The notes beneath the pieces were generated by a model. The model had not been told where the DNA came from. It searched no databases and saw only the letters and a list, made by a program, of their open reading frames with translations. A program made the position numbers and the translations under genes. DNA of 64,000 nucleotides from Fomes fomentarius (Eukaryota > Basidiomycota > Agaricomycetes > Polyporales > Polyporaceae), in assembly GCA_022606135.1 (NCBI GenBank), contig JABYQN010000001.1, positions 2,046,001 to 2,110,000 of the forward strand, in the 5' to 3' direction. This document shows positions 48,276 through 59,942 of the stretch, piece after piece. Each line of letters opens with the position of its first letter. The stretch's first letter is position 1.

Positions 48276-51200
48276 ATGGCAACACATGAGCAGCTGAATG
48301 CCTTTATTGCGAGGCAGCATGCACTACTCGACAAGGAACGCGATGCCGAGATCGAGCGGACCTCCTTACTGCTGTCCAATTGCCCGCCAAAGCTCCTTGA
48401 GCAAAAGGGTTTGTGCCTCGCTGGACTCGGGGTATCGTCGGTTGGGGTCGGGCTGGGTGGGAAGACGTAGGTCAAGATATTGAAAAGGACGGTAGCCGTC
48501 ATGATTCTGATCACATGTTGTCTATCTGCAGTCTTGTCGAGCTTGAACGACCCGCTGCATACCATACCAGCCCACTGTTTCCACCGCATACACTGAGGTA
48601 TGCTCCTTCTCTCACCTATTTTGGTTATCGAAAACATGTCATAGACCAGGTGATCTCGCACGAATCGAAGAACATACCGCTAGTACGTCCGTGCAGAAGA
48701 AGACTGCTAAAGCCAAGAACACTGGGAAAGCCGAAAAGGCAAAGTTGAATGGCGTTGAAGGTGTTGTCTACAAGGTAAAGGAAGCTTTCAAGCATACTTC
48801 AAGCATATGCAGAAGTAGAGCTCTCACCTTCGTGCAGGTTACAGACACAAAGATCGTAGTCGCAGTAGATCCTCCAGACACTAGTGGAGAGGATCTTGAT
48901 CTCCCCGATCGATGTAGGGTGGTCAAGCTCGCCAATAGTGTAACATATGATAGGTAACTCATAATTTACATGCTTTTATCTATGACTGACATACACATAG
49001 GATGGATAAAGCGCTAAACCAGCTGGAGAAGATACTTCTGCCAAATTCTGAAGTCGTAAGACAATGCTTCCGCGGACTTGCATCCTGCTCGTGCTGAAAG
49101 CCTGGAATGTTAATGACAGAAAGAAGACAAGTTTCTACCGAAGCTGACGCCCTTGGTACGGGTCTTGATGAGCATGGCCTCGCCATCCGAAAAGTTATCG
49201 GCCAAAGAACTCCCATTCTTCGACCAGTCGCTCAATCTGAGTCAGCAAGAAGCGATCCGTTTTGCACTCGAATCTCCGGAGGTAGCCTGCATACACGGGC
49301 CGCCGGGTAAACTTCTATCCTCCTCTGTGATGTCCAATCTGCGCTCATGTATGTTGCCTCCGGCTCCAAGGTACTGGAAAGACCCATACTCTGATAGAGC
49401 TCATCCGTCAACTCACCACTGTCACTCCGGCAAATTCCAAGCCTCTCAGACTACTAGTCTGCGGTGCGTCCAATCTGTCCGTTGACAACATCATGGAGAG
49501 ACTGTTAGCACTCCCCGCTTCAACAAATGGTTCGAAACTCAAGGTGACGCGAGTTGGTCATCCTGCTCGTGTCATGGCACACGAGGATGTTATAGACGCC
49601 ACTCTCGAGGTGCAAGCTAGCCGTAGCGATCAGGTAAGATCTAGGTTTTGTCTCTAGCGAAACGACTGAGTGACACTGACGACGGTCGGTAGGCAATTCT
49701 GGCGAAAGACGTGAAGAACGAGCTGGAGGCCGCTCTTGATTTACTCTCAGGTAAGGGCAAGGGCGCAAAGGGCAAGGGTCCCAGGGGGTTGGAACGGAAG
49801 AAAATGTGGGAAGAGGTTCGGGCACTGCGCAAGGAGTATGTCCGCATAGCCTAGTTTCACTGTGCTTGATGCTCACATGATGTGCGTGTAGGTATCGACA
49901 GCGAGAGGGTAGCGTCGTTGAGAGCGTGTTGAACGAATCCCAGGTCGTCCTCGCCACTTGCCATTCCTCAGGCGGAAGACAAGTACGGTCGCAGAACTTC
50001 GACGTTGTCATCATTGACGAGGCGACTCAGGCTTTGGAGGCGGTGAGTCCGATCATTCACATCTGACCCCTGTGGACACAGATGTCTAATGTCCGCGTTC
50101 GCCAGGTCTGCTGGATTCCCATATTCAAAGCGCAGAAACTGATCCTGGCCGGTGATCCGATGCAGCTACCTCCCACAATCATCTCCGTGGACGGAAAAGC
50201 GAAGAAGGAGAAAGTAAAATCCACTCCTAGCCAAGCCTCGTCTACAAAGAAGGCTGGTGCAGGGAAGAGTGCGCAGTCGAAAGCGTCAGAGAAGCCACCA
50301 GCCAAAGAGGAATCCGATGAGGAGTCCAACAACGAAGAGCACTCTGAGTCCAGCGACAACGAAGACAATTCTGGGCTCACACTCGATCCAGACAAGCCGC
50401 TCAAGTCCCCGCCCAAAGACCCACGCAAAGCTAGTACTAAGCCTGTCCTCCGCCCTCCTCGCTCACTAGAGACGACGCTCTTCGAGCGCCTGGAGAAGAT
50501 GTACGGCCCCGGCATCAAACGTATGCTCACCGTGCAATACCGGTGCGTAGCTTCCCTCGTTCCCTCACGTCTATATACGCACTCACGAATGTTGCAACTG
50601 CAGGATGCATGCGCAGATCGCTGCGTTCCCATCTAAAGTCATGTACCACTCTAAGCTCAACAATCACTCGTCCGTCGAGGCGCATCTCCTGCGCGACCTG
50701 CCAAATGCGAAGGCGGACTCTGAAGATGACGAGAAGGAGATCCTGGGCACGCCTGTTGTGTTCTACGATACGGCGGGTTGCGAATACTTCGAACGACTTG
50801 AGGGCGACGGCGACGAGGGCAGCAGGTGTAATGAGAACGAAGCGTCTGTGGTGAAGATGTGGGTCGAACAACTGGTGAGTGTGCCGTGCGGATACTCCGA
50901 GCTTATTATCAGCAAACCCACGCGTGTTTTGCCTAACGACAGACCGGCGCAGGCGTACTCCCGTCTCAGATTGCGGTTATCACCCCGTGTGTATCGCGCT
51001 ATCGAAAGCGGTCTCTATTGATCAGCTCACCACAATTTCGCAGGTACCAAGCGCAAGTCACACTGCTGACTTCTCTCTTGCGTCCGGTGTATGGATCTGA
51101 ACTTGAGATCGGTACTGTGGATGGCATGCAAGGCCGAGAGAAGGAGGCGGTCGTCATCAGTCTTGTCCGGAGCAACGACAAGAGAGAAGTAGGCTTCCTA

Positions 51201-51465
51201 AAGGACAAACGTAGGCTAAACGGTGCGTCGTACTTCACCCTGTTCCCGTGCGATTCATCCTGATCTCTCCGTAGTCGCTATGACTCGTGCGAGAAGACAT
51301 TTGGTGGGTGCATACTGGCACTTGAGGTGACCTTGGGCGCTGACTGATAACATACAGTGCATCGTCGGAGATTCTTCGACAGTTCAGCATGGCAGTCCGT
51401 TCTTGAAGAAGTGGATGGCGTGGCTAGAAGCGAACGCGGATGTAAGGTATGCCGGACTCGATTGA
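48276..51465 (+). CDS. HCS1: SF1B DNA/RNA helicase, Hcs1/SMUBP2 (IGHMBP2) type
   Basis: Multi-exon gene for an Upf1-like helicase. The N-terminus is [20 protein letters not shown], followed by [11 protein letters not shown] and [19 protein letters not shown] (beta-barrel domain). Walker A is [17 protein letters not shown], split by an intron after GPPG. Then come [16 protein letters not shown], Walker [13 protein letters not shown] and motif [15 protein letters not shown]. Domain 2 has [49 protein letters not shown] and [15 protein letters not shown]. The end [11 protein letters not shown] lacks the R3H and zinc-finger domains of human SMUBP2, as in yeast Hcs1. An acidic/lysine-rich insert of about 100 residues follows motif III. 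Yeast Hcs1 associates with DNA polymerase alpha. Confidence 0.93.
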
Positions 51466-51718
51466 GAGCTCTACACAGACGTCAAAAGGATTGCTTAGCG
51501 GCGAGAAATGCCGTCGCCCGGGGCGTGTGTCGATACCTGTATAATCAGATCAAGGTAACCTGTACAATACACGGAACGTGCTGCAGTATCTAGCAACTCC
51601 GACGGATTAAACTGCTACACGACATGTATCCGAGACGTATAATCAATGCTATACAGCTACACTTCAGGCCATGATGTCCGAGAGATCACCGAATCGAGCC
51701 GCTCCTTCTCGAGCGACT

Positions 51719-53667
51719 TCATAGGTCGCCACTCGCATCTCGAGTCACGCTCCCCGCTCGTCGTCGTGAAGTGATAGGGGATTCCTCCGCTCCCGTGGCC
51801 TCTGCACTGAGGAGACCAGCTTCCTCTTCGTTGTGGGTCCGTAATGGTCGACTGCCGCGCAGACCCCCCTTGGGACGGTAGAGGTACACTTGGGTGACGA
51901 TGGTGACGTCGAACATGAGTGTGCCTCCGCTGCCGAGGAGATATCTAGAGGGAAGTCTCAGCGACCTTGGCGATACCACGCAGGATTTGCACAAGTGTAC
52001 GCACGGTATGCTCTCGCGGATGAATGCCGACGCTTCCGGCTCGGGAAGTTGCAGATTAGGAGAGGAGAGGATCGATGCGACGTAGAAAAAGTTGCCGAGG
52101 AATGCGAAGATGAATAGATACACCGAAAGACCCTGGAAGAATGCATCAACGTCTGTACACTGTCTCGCTGACGTCGTAGTACCCACCTCTACGGACTTTC
52201 TAACATACTGGATGAAACATGATGAGTGTGAAGACTACAAGGGAATGGCTCGTGTGAAAAAACATACGTTCTTCCAGATCTGCGGTAACCGTGAAGTAAG
52301 ATATAGAGTTGTGCAGATCCAAGCTGATATTCGACCGATGATGTGCTCCATGGTTGGACTCGGTTCGGGGGGCTGGCTGGACGTGTCCCTAGTGGAATGA
52401 GCGAACTTGAGTACCACAGGCTCTCCCACAAGCTGCGCTGAGAGGATAGGGTCTACCAGCGTGTCGAGGGTTGACTCGGCGACGAATGGTGCTGGGATAT
52501 CTATGGGCTCGAGAATCCTCCCTGTTCTCCCCACAACAGCCGTAGACAACGGGCGTCTGCCTCCTCCAACAAGAGTGCCGACTCCGAACAAAGCCCAGAC
52601 TCCCAAAAATACCATCGTCGCGCCCTTGCGGCTTGCCCGAGAACCACGTCTCGTCGAATTCGCGCTTAACCATTCATGTTCTTCCTCAGCAAGGTCCGCT
52701 GCCCGAACTGGAGGACGTCCTCGCGTCAATGACTCAACGCCGTCCAGCGATGCCGTCATTTGCAAGACGTTGGGCACACGACTTGACTGGCGACTCCTCC
52801 TAGTGCTCGTTTCGCGACTTGGATACAGATCATGGCTCAAAGCAACCTGCTTGCGCCGCGCGGAGGGCGCGCGCTCCGAATGAAAGCTCTCTGCGAGACG
52901 GGCGAGTGCATCCTCAGAAACATCTTCGTCGTCGTCGTACGCTGTGGGGCGGGGCTCGGTGGAATGGGGGCGGCCGTGCCAACGGGCCTGCTCTTCCTGC
53001 TGTGCGGCAAGCGCGGCAACTGCAGCTACGTTGGCGGCAACGTTTGACAAGGCGCGATAGTGTGGCGCGCTGGCGGTGCGGTCGAGAGACTGTCGACGGG
53101 TAGAGATGGTGCCAGTCGCGGTTCGCTCACGGCTGTGGAGGTATCCTGACCGCGTTGTCTTCTCAGAGCGAGAGGCGTAATAGAAGTACTGGCTGAGGAG
53201 GGTGAAGTCGACGAAGCAGAAGTATGTCGCGAGATATGTCTGCGTATCTACTGAGACGTGCGTGTGTTGTCTGACTGGACAGGACTCACTTGGAAGGGTA
53301 GCTGGTGCGTCAGGATACATCCCACGAGGTTGGTAGTATCCCCTGGAGTGAAGATGGGAAGTCAGAGAGGCGTACGATGGACATAGGTGACGCGACGTAT
53401 GGCGCGATAGCGGTATGATATCGCGAGGGCGGAACACTGACCGAGGAGCCAGTTCATCAAGAACGGCAGGGCGAGGCCCTCAACAGATTGGTTTCGCACA
53501 TTCTCAAGGACCTGTCTGTGCTCAACAACAGTTAGTCGGCCGTTGGGCCGCTTCACGCATTCTGCACAGAACGCGGGGTCAGAAGCCGCAACTCACGGGA
53601 ACTGGGCCCCGAGCCAGCACGCGATAGAAATGTAGCCTAGGAGGTCGCTGAAACTTGCGCTGAGCAT
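51719..53667 (-). CDS. PQ-loop vacuolar membrane transporter (Ypq type)
   Basis: Two PQ-loop repeats are visible. The first is near the N-terminus: MLSASFSDLLGYISIACWLG, then AQFPQVLENVRNQSVEGLAL and DTTNLVGCILTHQLPFQ. The second comes after a long loop: WICTTLYLTSRLPQIWKN, then KSVEGLSVYLFIFAFLGNFF. The loop between them (about 200 residues) is Ser/Arg-rich and disordered, as in yeast Ypq1-3, and there is a hydrophobic helix MVFLGVWALFGVGTLVGGG. Ypq proteins export basic amino acids across the vacuole membrane; PQ motifs are essential for transport. The C-terminus (HNEEEAGLLSAEATGAEES) contains an EEEAGLL di-leucine-type signal, in keeping with vacuolar sorting. Confidence 0.9.
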
Positions 53668-54058
53668 GGGCACAGTTGCATAGACCGTCGAACAATGAGC
53701 TCGAGGACGGAGAGGATAAGGTCTAGAGAGGTGAGAACTCAGAGAAGAGTCGACTCAGAGCGCGGTCTACCCCATCTTAGCGCCCTGTCCCGCCGTGCCG
53801 CCTCCCTCTCTCTCCCGACCACTACCATTTCGGGCCTCGACGTCCTCCTCTACCCTACCACGCTCCTTTGCAGCACGCGAGGTTTTCCAGCAGCATTCAC
53901 GAACATACTGTCGCAAGTAACGCACAATATCTGTTCCCTGTATTCCACCAGCGACGGCTTGGCAGTGGGTCCAGTGCCAAACAAGAAGAGCCCGTTCTCA
54001 CAAAGGCCGCGCCTTCTGACATCTTTCTACACCTACACGGTCTTGTTCTTGCAACCTC
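53668..54058. other. Divergent promoter, PQ-loop / LisH genes
   Basis: About 390 bp between two start codons. The open frame from 53695 crosses into the next start region but has no domain and is not accepted. No clear element beyond pyrimidine-rich stretches. Confidence 0.45.
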
Positions 54059-55400
54059 ATGTCTCACAAGGCTGGACCCTTGAGATTGCTTGACCCCGCA
54101 CCGGAAGAGCTGGTGAGCCGGTCCTTCTCGATGGCGCGGTTCATCCAATGACCATTGGAAACATCATGCCCACAGCGTGCGCTCGTTCTTGATTACCTCG
54201 TACATAACTGCCACACATCCACGACACATGCCTTTGTGAAGGAGAGCGGAATGAACGATGTCGATGAGGACGGAGACGAAATGATGACCTCCCCAGCAAA
54301 GGAAAGGCCGGAGGACCTTGACAATCTCGAGGAGCGGTTGGCCATGGGCGAGCATCGCAGAGGTTCGTGGCCGTCGTGTTGTTCTGCCGTGTGCACTGAC
54401 GATAACTCTCCCAGAGATACGAATGTCTATTTTAACCGGTAGGATTGATGAAGCCACTGCTCTCCTCAACAAGCATTTCCCCTCCGTACTCTCCGATACC
54501 ATCGAGGACGTGGACGCCTCATCATCATCGGGGAAGCTCGAGTATCTCCCCTCGACCTCGGTGAATCCAGCGCATCTTGCTCTCAATCTCCGCATACAAG
54601 CATTCGTCGAAGCTGCAAGGACCATACCCCTACTCTACTATCCTCCAGGTTCGAAGACACCACTATCGCACCCACCTCTATTGTCCGCCGCCGCGAATCA
54701 CGTTAGCCCGGACGGAGACGAAGACGAGGAGATGTTAGGGCCTGAAGACTCCGAAGAGGCGAACATCCAGCTACTGCTTCGCGCTCAAAGCCTCTACTCT
54801 GAGGCCAATCAGCTTCCTCGTCCCGAAGATCGTGCACGATATCTGCACGAGCTAGGGCAAGTTGGCGGTCTCCTTGCTTACCCCGTCCCCGAGCGCAGCC
54901 CGCTCGCAGCATACATGACCCAGCAGCGGCGCGAAGGCGTCGCAGACCAAATCGACGGCGCCATCCTTTGTAAGTGTCCTGTCATTGCTTTCTGTCATCT
55001 ATCAGATACTTGCCGCCTGCCAATCGTCCTCACGAACGCGCGTAGATCGAGCAAAGCGGCCGCCAATATCACGCATCGAGCTCTACACGCGATATACGGC
55101 TACAGTCTGGGGCATGTTGCACGAAAAGGAGGTCAAAGTACCATCGCGTGGCACATGGCCTCCATGCGTGTCCCTGCCACCAACGACGAGTCGTTCCCAA
55201 GAGTTGAAGCCTGCTCTCCACAAGGCCTCTGGAAGCTTAGAGAACACCATATCTGCTGCGAAGAAGCCGGCCGCAGAGAAAGAAACGGAAGAGGTACGTG
55301 TATTGGTCTTACGTGAGATATGTTCACTAGGTAAACTCGCGTTCAGGTTCTGCCCCCGTTTGATCTACACCTCTTCGTCGAGGCGCAGGAACGCCGATAA
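54059..55400 (+). CDS. LisH-CTLH-CRA domain protein (RanBPM/GID type)
   Basis: Five exons (54059-54112, 54176-54362, 54415-54969, 55046-55293, 55347-55400; 1098 nt) encode 365 residues. A LisH motif is at residues about 20-45 (LRALVLDYLVHNCHTSTTHA, then FVKES). It is followed by an acidic stretch, then CTLH (EIRMSILTGRIDEATALLNK) and a CRA-like helical part (LRIQAFVEAARTIPLLYY, LLLRAQSLYSEANQLPRPED). This arrangement is that of RanBPM-like and GID/CTLH ubiquitin-ligase scaffold proteins, here without a SPRY domain. The C-terminal 100 residues have Lys/Glu-rich helices ending LFVEAQERR. The split LisH start exon (MSHKAGPLRLLDPAPEEL) is supported by phase. Confidence 0.85.
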
Positions 55401-55607
55401 TACTCCCCGCGTTCGCCTGCAACAGCACTTCTGGTATGGTAACCATGTCGTACCGCCTTGTTGGTCTAGGGTCCGATGGAAGCTCTGTATGTATTGTATA
55501 TGTTGTATAACAAGCACGGATGGACCCTTAAGCAGGCATGCATCGAAAACCACTCCTAAGAACGCCTAAGACAAACAGCCTGAGTTTTGGCACACGACCA
55601 ACAGATT

Positions 55608-57074
55608 TCATTCCGACAGTCGAAGACTCTTCATCATTCCCTTTACAGCACTCAGTCTGGTATCGTATGTCCGTTCGTTAACGCCGATGACCACTACCTC
55701 CTCTTCCATACGACCTCGATTCACTCGTGCAACGATCGACTCCGGTACGGAGCACTCCCGCAAGCCCAGGACCTGTAGCCTCGCCCACTTCTCCCACTCG
55801 ATCCTATCAATGATGTTCTCCGACACCGAGCGCCCCTGCTTATTAGGCAGGTCGTTCAGCCATGGGTTGTACGAGAGGTCGAGGACCTCCAACAACGGAC
55901 AGATGCGCGGCAGACGATGTACCTGTGCCGGGGCCGGCAGCGCAAGCAGCGCAAGACGCGTGATGGTCGGAGGGAACACAAAGAGCATCGGGGTCGAGAC
56001 ACTCGCATTGAGGACGACGAGCGTGTGTAGGGGTGGAGATGCATCCTGCGAATAGGAAGAGGCGGCGTCCCAGGTGTCCTCCTCTCCTGCCTCTTCTCCC
56101 GCGTCCCGCTGCAGGGCATCGTTGCTGCTTTCGCCGGGAGTGGACGATGCCGCTCCCTCAGTCTGATCCTCTCCATCCTCATCTCCGTTGTCGCTCCCTC
56201 GATGCGGAGGTAGAGTCGGCAATGAACTCACCAGAGCGTCCCTCTGCAGCATCGCCTGAGGCCCCACGACGATGAGCTCTCCGTTGATAAGACCTTCCGG
56301 CCCGCATAACGAGTATAGCTTGCTCGTAGGGAGGGGATCGTGCACCGCGGTGTACCTCAACACGTCCCGGTAGAGGTGTGGTGGAAGGAAAGGCAGGAGC
56401 TCGTCCTGGAAATCCCTAGGATCAGGGAACTCCGCAAGAATTACTTTCAGGCATATCTGCGCGAGCGGTGGGACCAGAGTTTCGGAGGGCCGCTGTGCGC
56501 CCTGTGTCGCAGTCGCAGAAGGTCGGCCCGGACCCTCCATTTCGGTGGGCACTCTGAGGACTGGGACGTCGCTCGAGCCGAAGCTCCAGGGAATGTATGA
56601 GAATACGAGCGATAGAGCCTCTCGACGGAACGCGATGGTCATCCTGTTCTGGACAGGATCGCGTCTGAAAAGCCCACTCCAGCTCTTTGGGACCGGGGGG
56701 CCTGGCACAGGACCTCGAGGATAGCCATGCTGCAGCTCGCCTTCATGTATGACGGGTAAGGGTACACGTTTTTCCTCTTCCTCGTGCAAGCGGTCTCCAG
56801 AAGATGCATCAGCATACTTGTAGATATCGGAGAAGGGGAGCGAGGGGTCGTTGTACGTCCGGGAAGCTATCGCCGCGAGATGCGCCTTCGAGCGGCGTAT
56901 GTTCTGTGAGTGTCTGAACTGCTCACCCCTGCAACAACAGAGTTAGGTCGGAGCAAGAGGTCCAAGGATGTATGAGATGAGGGAGGACGCTTACCGCAAA
57001 GTATGGAGCAGACTATTCACCTCTCGTGAGGCGAATACTGGCTGGTTATTGAGATCTTTTCGTGTCTGACTCAT
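55608..57074 (-). CDS. LRR-like protein of unknown function, 466 aa
   Basis: Two exons (57074-56995, 56928-55608; 1401 nt) encode 466 residues. The N-terminus is MSQTRKDLNNQPVFASREVN, then SKAHLAAIASRTYNDPSLPF. The second half has leucine-rich-repeat-like strands (ITRLALLALPAPAQVHRLPR, then ICPLLEVLDLSYNPWLNDLP) and WARLQVLGLRECSVPES. An acidic linker (DNGDEDGEDQTEG and on) interrupts the middle. No F-box is clear. The family is not recognised. It is convergent with the LisH-CTLH gene. Confidence 0.75.
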
Positions 57075-57503
57075 GGCGATCGACGACTATCGCAAGCAAC
57101 GGCGCGTTGTACAGTGAATCATAGTTTGTTAGTCGAAAGTGAGGGGGAGTCATGATGGTGGCCAGTGGAGAAGCACGAGCAGTAGTACTCCATCACATTT
57201 ACAAAGCGCCGTGTCCTCATGTGACCAATCATTACTGACTGGGAAGGATCAACACATCTGCAACAACGGCGTTCTCTCTTCGCATGGTGTATTTGTAACA
57301 ATTACGCGCAAGCATCGAACGAACCAGGGTCACACGGCATACGGAGACTGACATTATACAGTTTTCGACGATTGAGATGGACATAGTGGCATACAGGATA
57401 GGCGGTGGTAGTCATCGTAGTAACAAAGCATGCCAATCATACTCCCCTCATATATGCTCACCTGTGACACTCCCAAGACAGGCAGCAACCCCCGAGGATC
57501 ACC
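57075..57503. other. Intergenic between LRR-like gene and RPL7
   Basis: It holds the promoter of the LRR-like gene and the 3' UTR of RPL7. Short frames only, nothing recognised. Confidence 0.45.
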
Positions 57504-58705
57504 TCAGTTCATCTGACGGATGAGCCCGTTGATGTTCGTCTCCCGGTTCCCGAAGTCACCACCCTGGACAAAGTGCTTGAACTTGCGTGTCCTCCAGCCA
57601 CCGTTGGGGTTAGAGAGCTTGAAAGGCCAGAGGAAGTTCGACGCCTGATATGACTGTGAGACTGAGCTGCAACACCACGGATTCGTTGTACACACCTGCT
57701 TGAAGTTGGGGCCAGCGGTGAAGATCTCGTGCACGAGATCCTCGACCGAGAGGATGTCGAACTTGCCGAGTGCCTCCTCGATCACGGCGTTGTTCGAGAG
57801 AGGGATGCGCTGCTTGTTGACCTTGCCGTAACCACGCTTGTAAATGAGCTCGCGCACGGACTTCAAGTTGGGCTCGCTGCACGACAAAAATCAGGGAGGA
57901 CATATGATTAGGAAACATTGAACGTACCCATAGGTGACATAGGGCTCGATAAGACGGAGCATCTGCTCGGTAGCCTTTGTCACCTTGACAAATACACCAT
58001 TGTTAATTTGGAGGAGACGAAGGAGCTGAAGGATTTTGCGGGGCTTGGGAGCGATGTTGTTGATACTGTGGCATCTTGAGGATCTCTTCGAGCCTTTGGA
58101 ATGTACAATTACTCACCCACGGATACGGATGACGAAGTACACCTTCGCTTGCGCAGGTACGTAGAAATCACTAGCAGCCCGTGCAGCGCGTTTCAAGCGG
58201 ATCTCCTCCTTCTCCTGGCTCAGGTACTCCTTCACGTAGGACTCCGCACGCTTGAAGATGACCTTGCGCTTGGCCTTTGCAGCCTACATCGTCCCAAGGT
58301 TAGTAAGAGATGTCGGCGATCATTCATTGAAGGAGAAGGATCAGTCCCGAAAGATGGTATGTTTCCGGCAACATGGTGAAAACTAGCCAAGAGTAGTGGT
58401 ATGCATCATGAAATGGAGAAAAGAGAAGATGCCATGACCTAATGTTATGTGTACGCACCTTTCGCGCAGCGACAGCAGCGGCCAATCGCTCCTCACGGGC
58501 CTTTTCGTTTTGCTTGCGTTTCTTGAGGAGAGTCTCCGGGACTTCGACGTCCTATGCTACTACTGTCAGAATTTCGCGAGGCAGAAATAGGTTTAGTATT
58601 ATTGTACTGACCGAGACGGTCGGAACGCTACAGAACACTTGGTCAGCACTCGATTGGTCCATGGCAGTAACAAAACTGAGGTACACACGTAGATGAGGGG
58701 GCCAT
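57504..58705 (-). CDS. RPL7: 60S ribosomal protein L7 (uL30)
   Basis: A gene with several introns. Its first exons are 58705-58689 (17 nt), 58627-58612 (16 nt), 58551-58459 and one from 58283. The start [20 protein letters not shown] leads into [20 protein letters not shown], then [20 protein letters not shown]. Conserved blocks are [40 protein letters not shown], then [39 protein letters not shown], and the C-terminal [18 protein letters not shown] with [19 protein letters not shown]. uL30 is an essential large-subunit protein. The third intron (58458-58284, 175 nt) is much longer than the others and carries a snoRNA. Confidence 0.95.
58336..58415 (-). ncRNA. Intronic box C/D snoRNA, snR39/snR59-like
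   Basis: Located inside the 175-nt RPL7 intron. A C-box-like ATGATGC (58409-58403) is followed about 60 nt later by a D box CTGA (58344-58341). Immediately before the D box (one base apart) is the 13-nt guide ACCATCTTTCGGG, which is antisense to the conserved 25S/28S rRNA segment CCCGAAAGATGGT. By the D+5 rule the G of CCCG would be 2'-O-methylated. In yeast, snR39 and snR59 sit in introns of RPL7A and RPL7B and guide a nearby site (A807), and snR39b guides G805. The C box has one mismatch (final C for A) and the terminal stem is weak. Confidence 0.65.
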
Positions 58706-59261
58706 TGGGAGTCTTGAGGAACGACGGCTTTGGTCTTCGGGTGCTACAGAGGCGGATGCTAAGGGCGGCTCGGTGGCTTGCGTTGAACTATGCAGTTCTT
58801 GAGTAACATTCCCACGGAGTCGGATAAAGCGCCTGTAACCTTGAAGTTGCCGTCTCCGCGCTTCTCTGCGTCAGGCCGATTACTCTCCTCAGATAGCCTC
58901 GGTTCTATTTGTCCATCGTTGCACTCAAAACATCAGGATATTCCGGACGAATTCTTGCCTGCATGAATTCAAGACGTGGTGCCGTATCTCGGTTATCTCT
59001 CAAGCCTCAAGCTTTAAGACTGGTTCACCTTGGAATCTCTCAACTATGTTGTTGAGGAATAACTCACAACGAACGACTTCCGCCGAAGCTCGTTCACGAG
59101 TTTGGTGATGAACGACGTTGCTATACGTGGTGACTCTGCACCTTGTTTAGGGATGGTATAGAAGGGAAGAGTGCATTGAAAATTTATGGCAATGAAAGCG
59201 GGTCAGTCCGTAAGTACGTGAAGTCGAATGTCGTGCCGTGTGCTCTCTACGAAACTCTCGG
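58706..59261. other. RPL7 upstream region
   Basis: About 560 bp holding the RPL7 promoter and the 3' UTR of the NCE101-like gene. It contains pyrimidine-rich tracts on the coding strand but I cannot assign a specific element. Confidence 0.45.
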
Positions 59262-59582
59262 TCACTTCTGCGAGGCTTTGTTTGTGTCCGACTCCACGCT
59301 GACTGCGATAGCCTGCCAATCGATGTTGTCGTCTCCCATTGATAGCAACTTCCGCTCTCGCTCCTGTTGTAACTTCTCCCGCTTCCATCTTAACAGAGAA
59401 ACCAACCTCAACTCGTCAGGCATAGCCGTGCGTGGGTGTTTCTCGTAGAGGTAGTAGGCGAATACCCCAGTGAAGACCCCTAGGAGGGGGTCCAATGTTC
59501 TACCATGGCCAAACTCACTCTTGAGTTACGCGGTACTCGCCCGGAAGCAAGGTGCTCACCTGGAGAGCAGTGGCGGAGGCAT
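59262..59582 (-). CDS. NCE101-like small membrane protein, 86 aa
   Basis: Two exons (59582-59560, 59499-59262; 261 nt) encode 86 residues. The pattern MPPPLLSRTLDPLLGVFTGV, then FAYYLYEKHPRTAMPDELRL matches the small NCE101 (non-classical export) family: one hydrophobic helix near the N-terminus followed by a charged tail (WKREKLQQERERKLLSM). The family was named from yeast export of leaderless proteins; the function is poorly known. It is divergent from the MDM20 gene, with about 360 bp between starts. Confidence 0.75.
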
Positions 59583-59942
59583 GGCACTAAAGGTTGTTCG
59601 ATTCACTGGGCTTGTAGATGGGCCAGTGCACTGTTTAGGTTGTCAAATGTCCACTCACATGGATTTCTCGAGTCTCCGTGAAGTGTCGCGTTGCCGTCGG
59701 ACGCTGAGGCTCATTGACAACACGAGGGCTGGAAGCGAATCGGAATGAGACGGGTGAAGAAGCCGATACGGAAACCTAACGCGATGTCGCGAGGCGTTCT
59801 CCGGGCGCTTGTGGACGCGTTCCCAAAATTTGGGAAACGCCGCAATGCGTTTCGTGTCATTGCACGGTGACTACTCGCAAGTCATCTTCCTCCCTCATCT
59901 TCCGCGCGTTCCTCCTTTCTCTGTATACAGTCTATCTGAGAC
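59583..59942. other. Divergent promoter, NCE101-like / MDM20
   Basis: About 360 bp between the two start codons, no coding frame accepted. Nothing specific recognised. Confidence 0.45.

Noticed and set aside
53695..54093. A 132-codon plus-strand open frame before the LisH-CTLH gene
   Set aside because: It runs through the divergent promoter in a frame different from the LisH start, with no conserved content.
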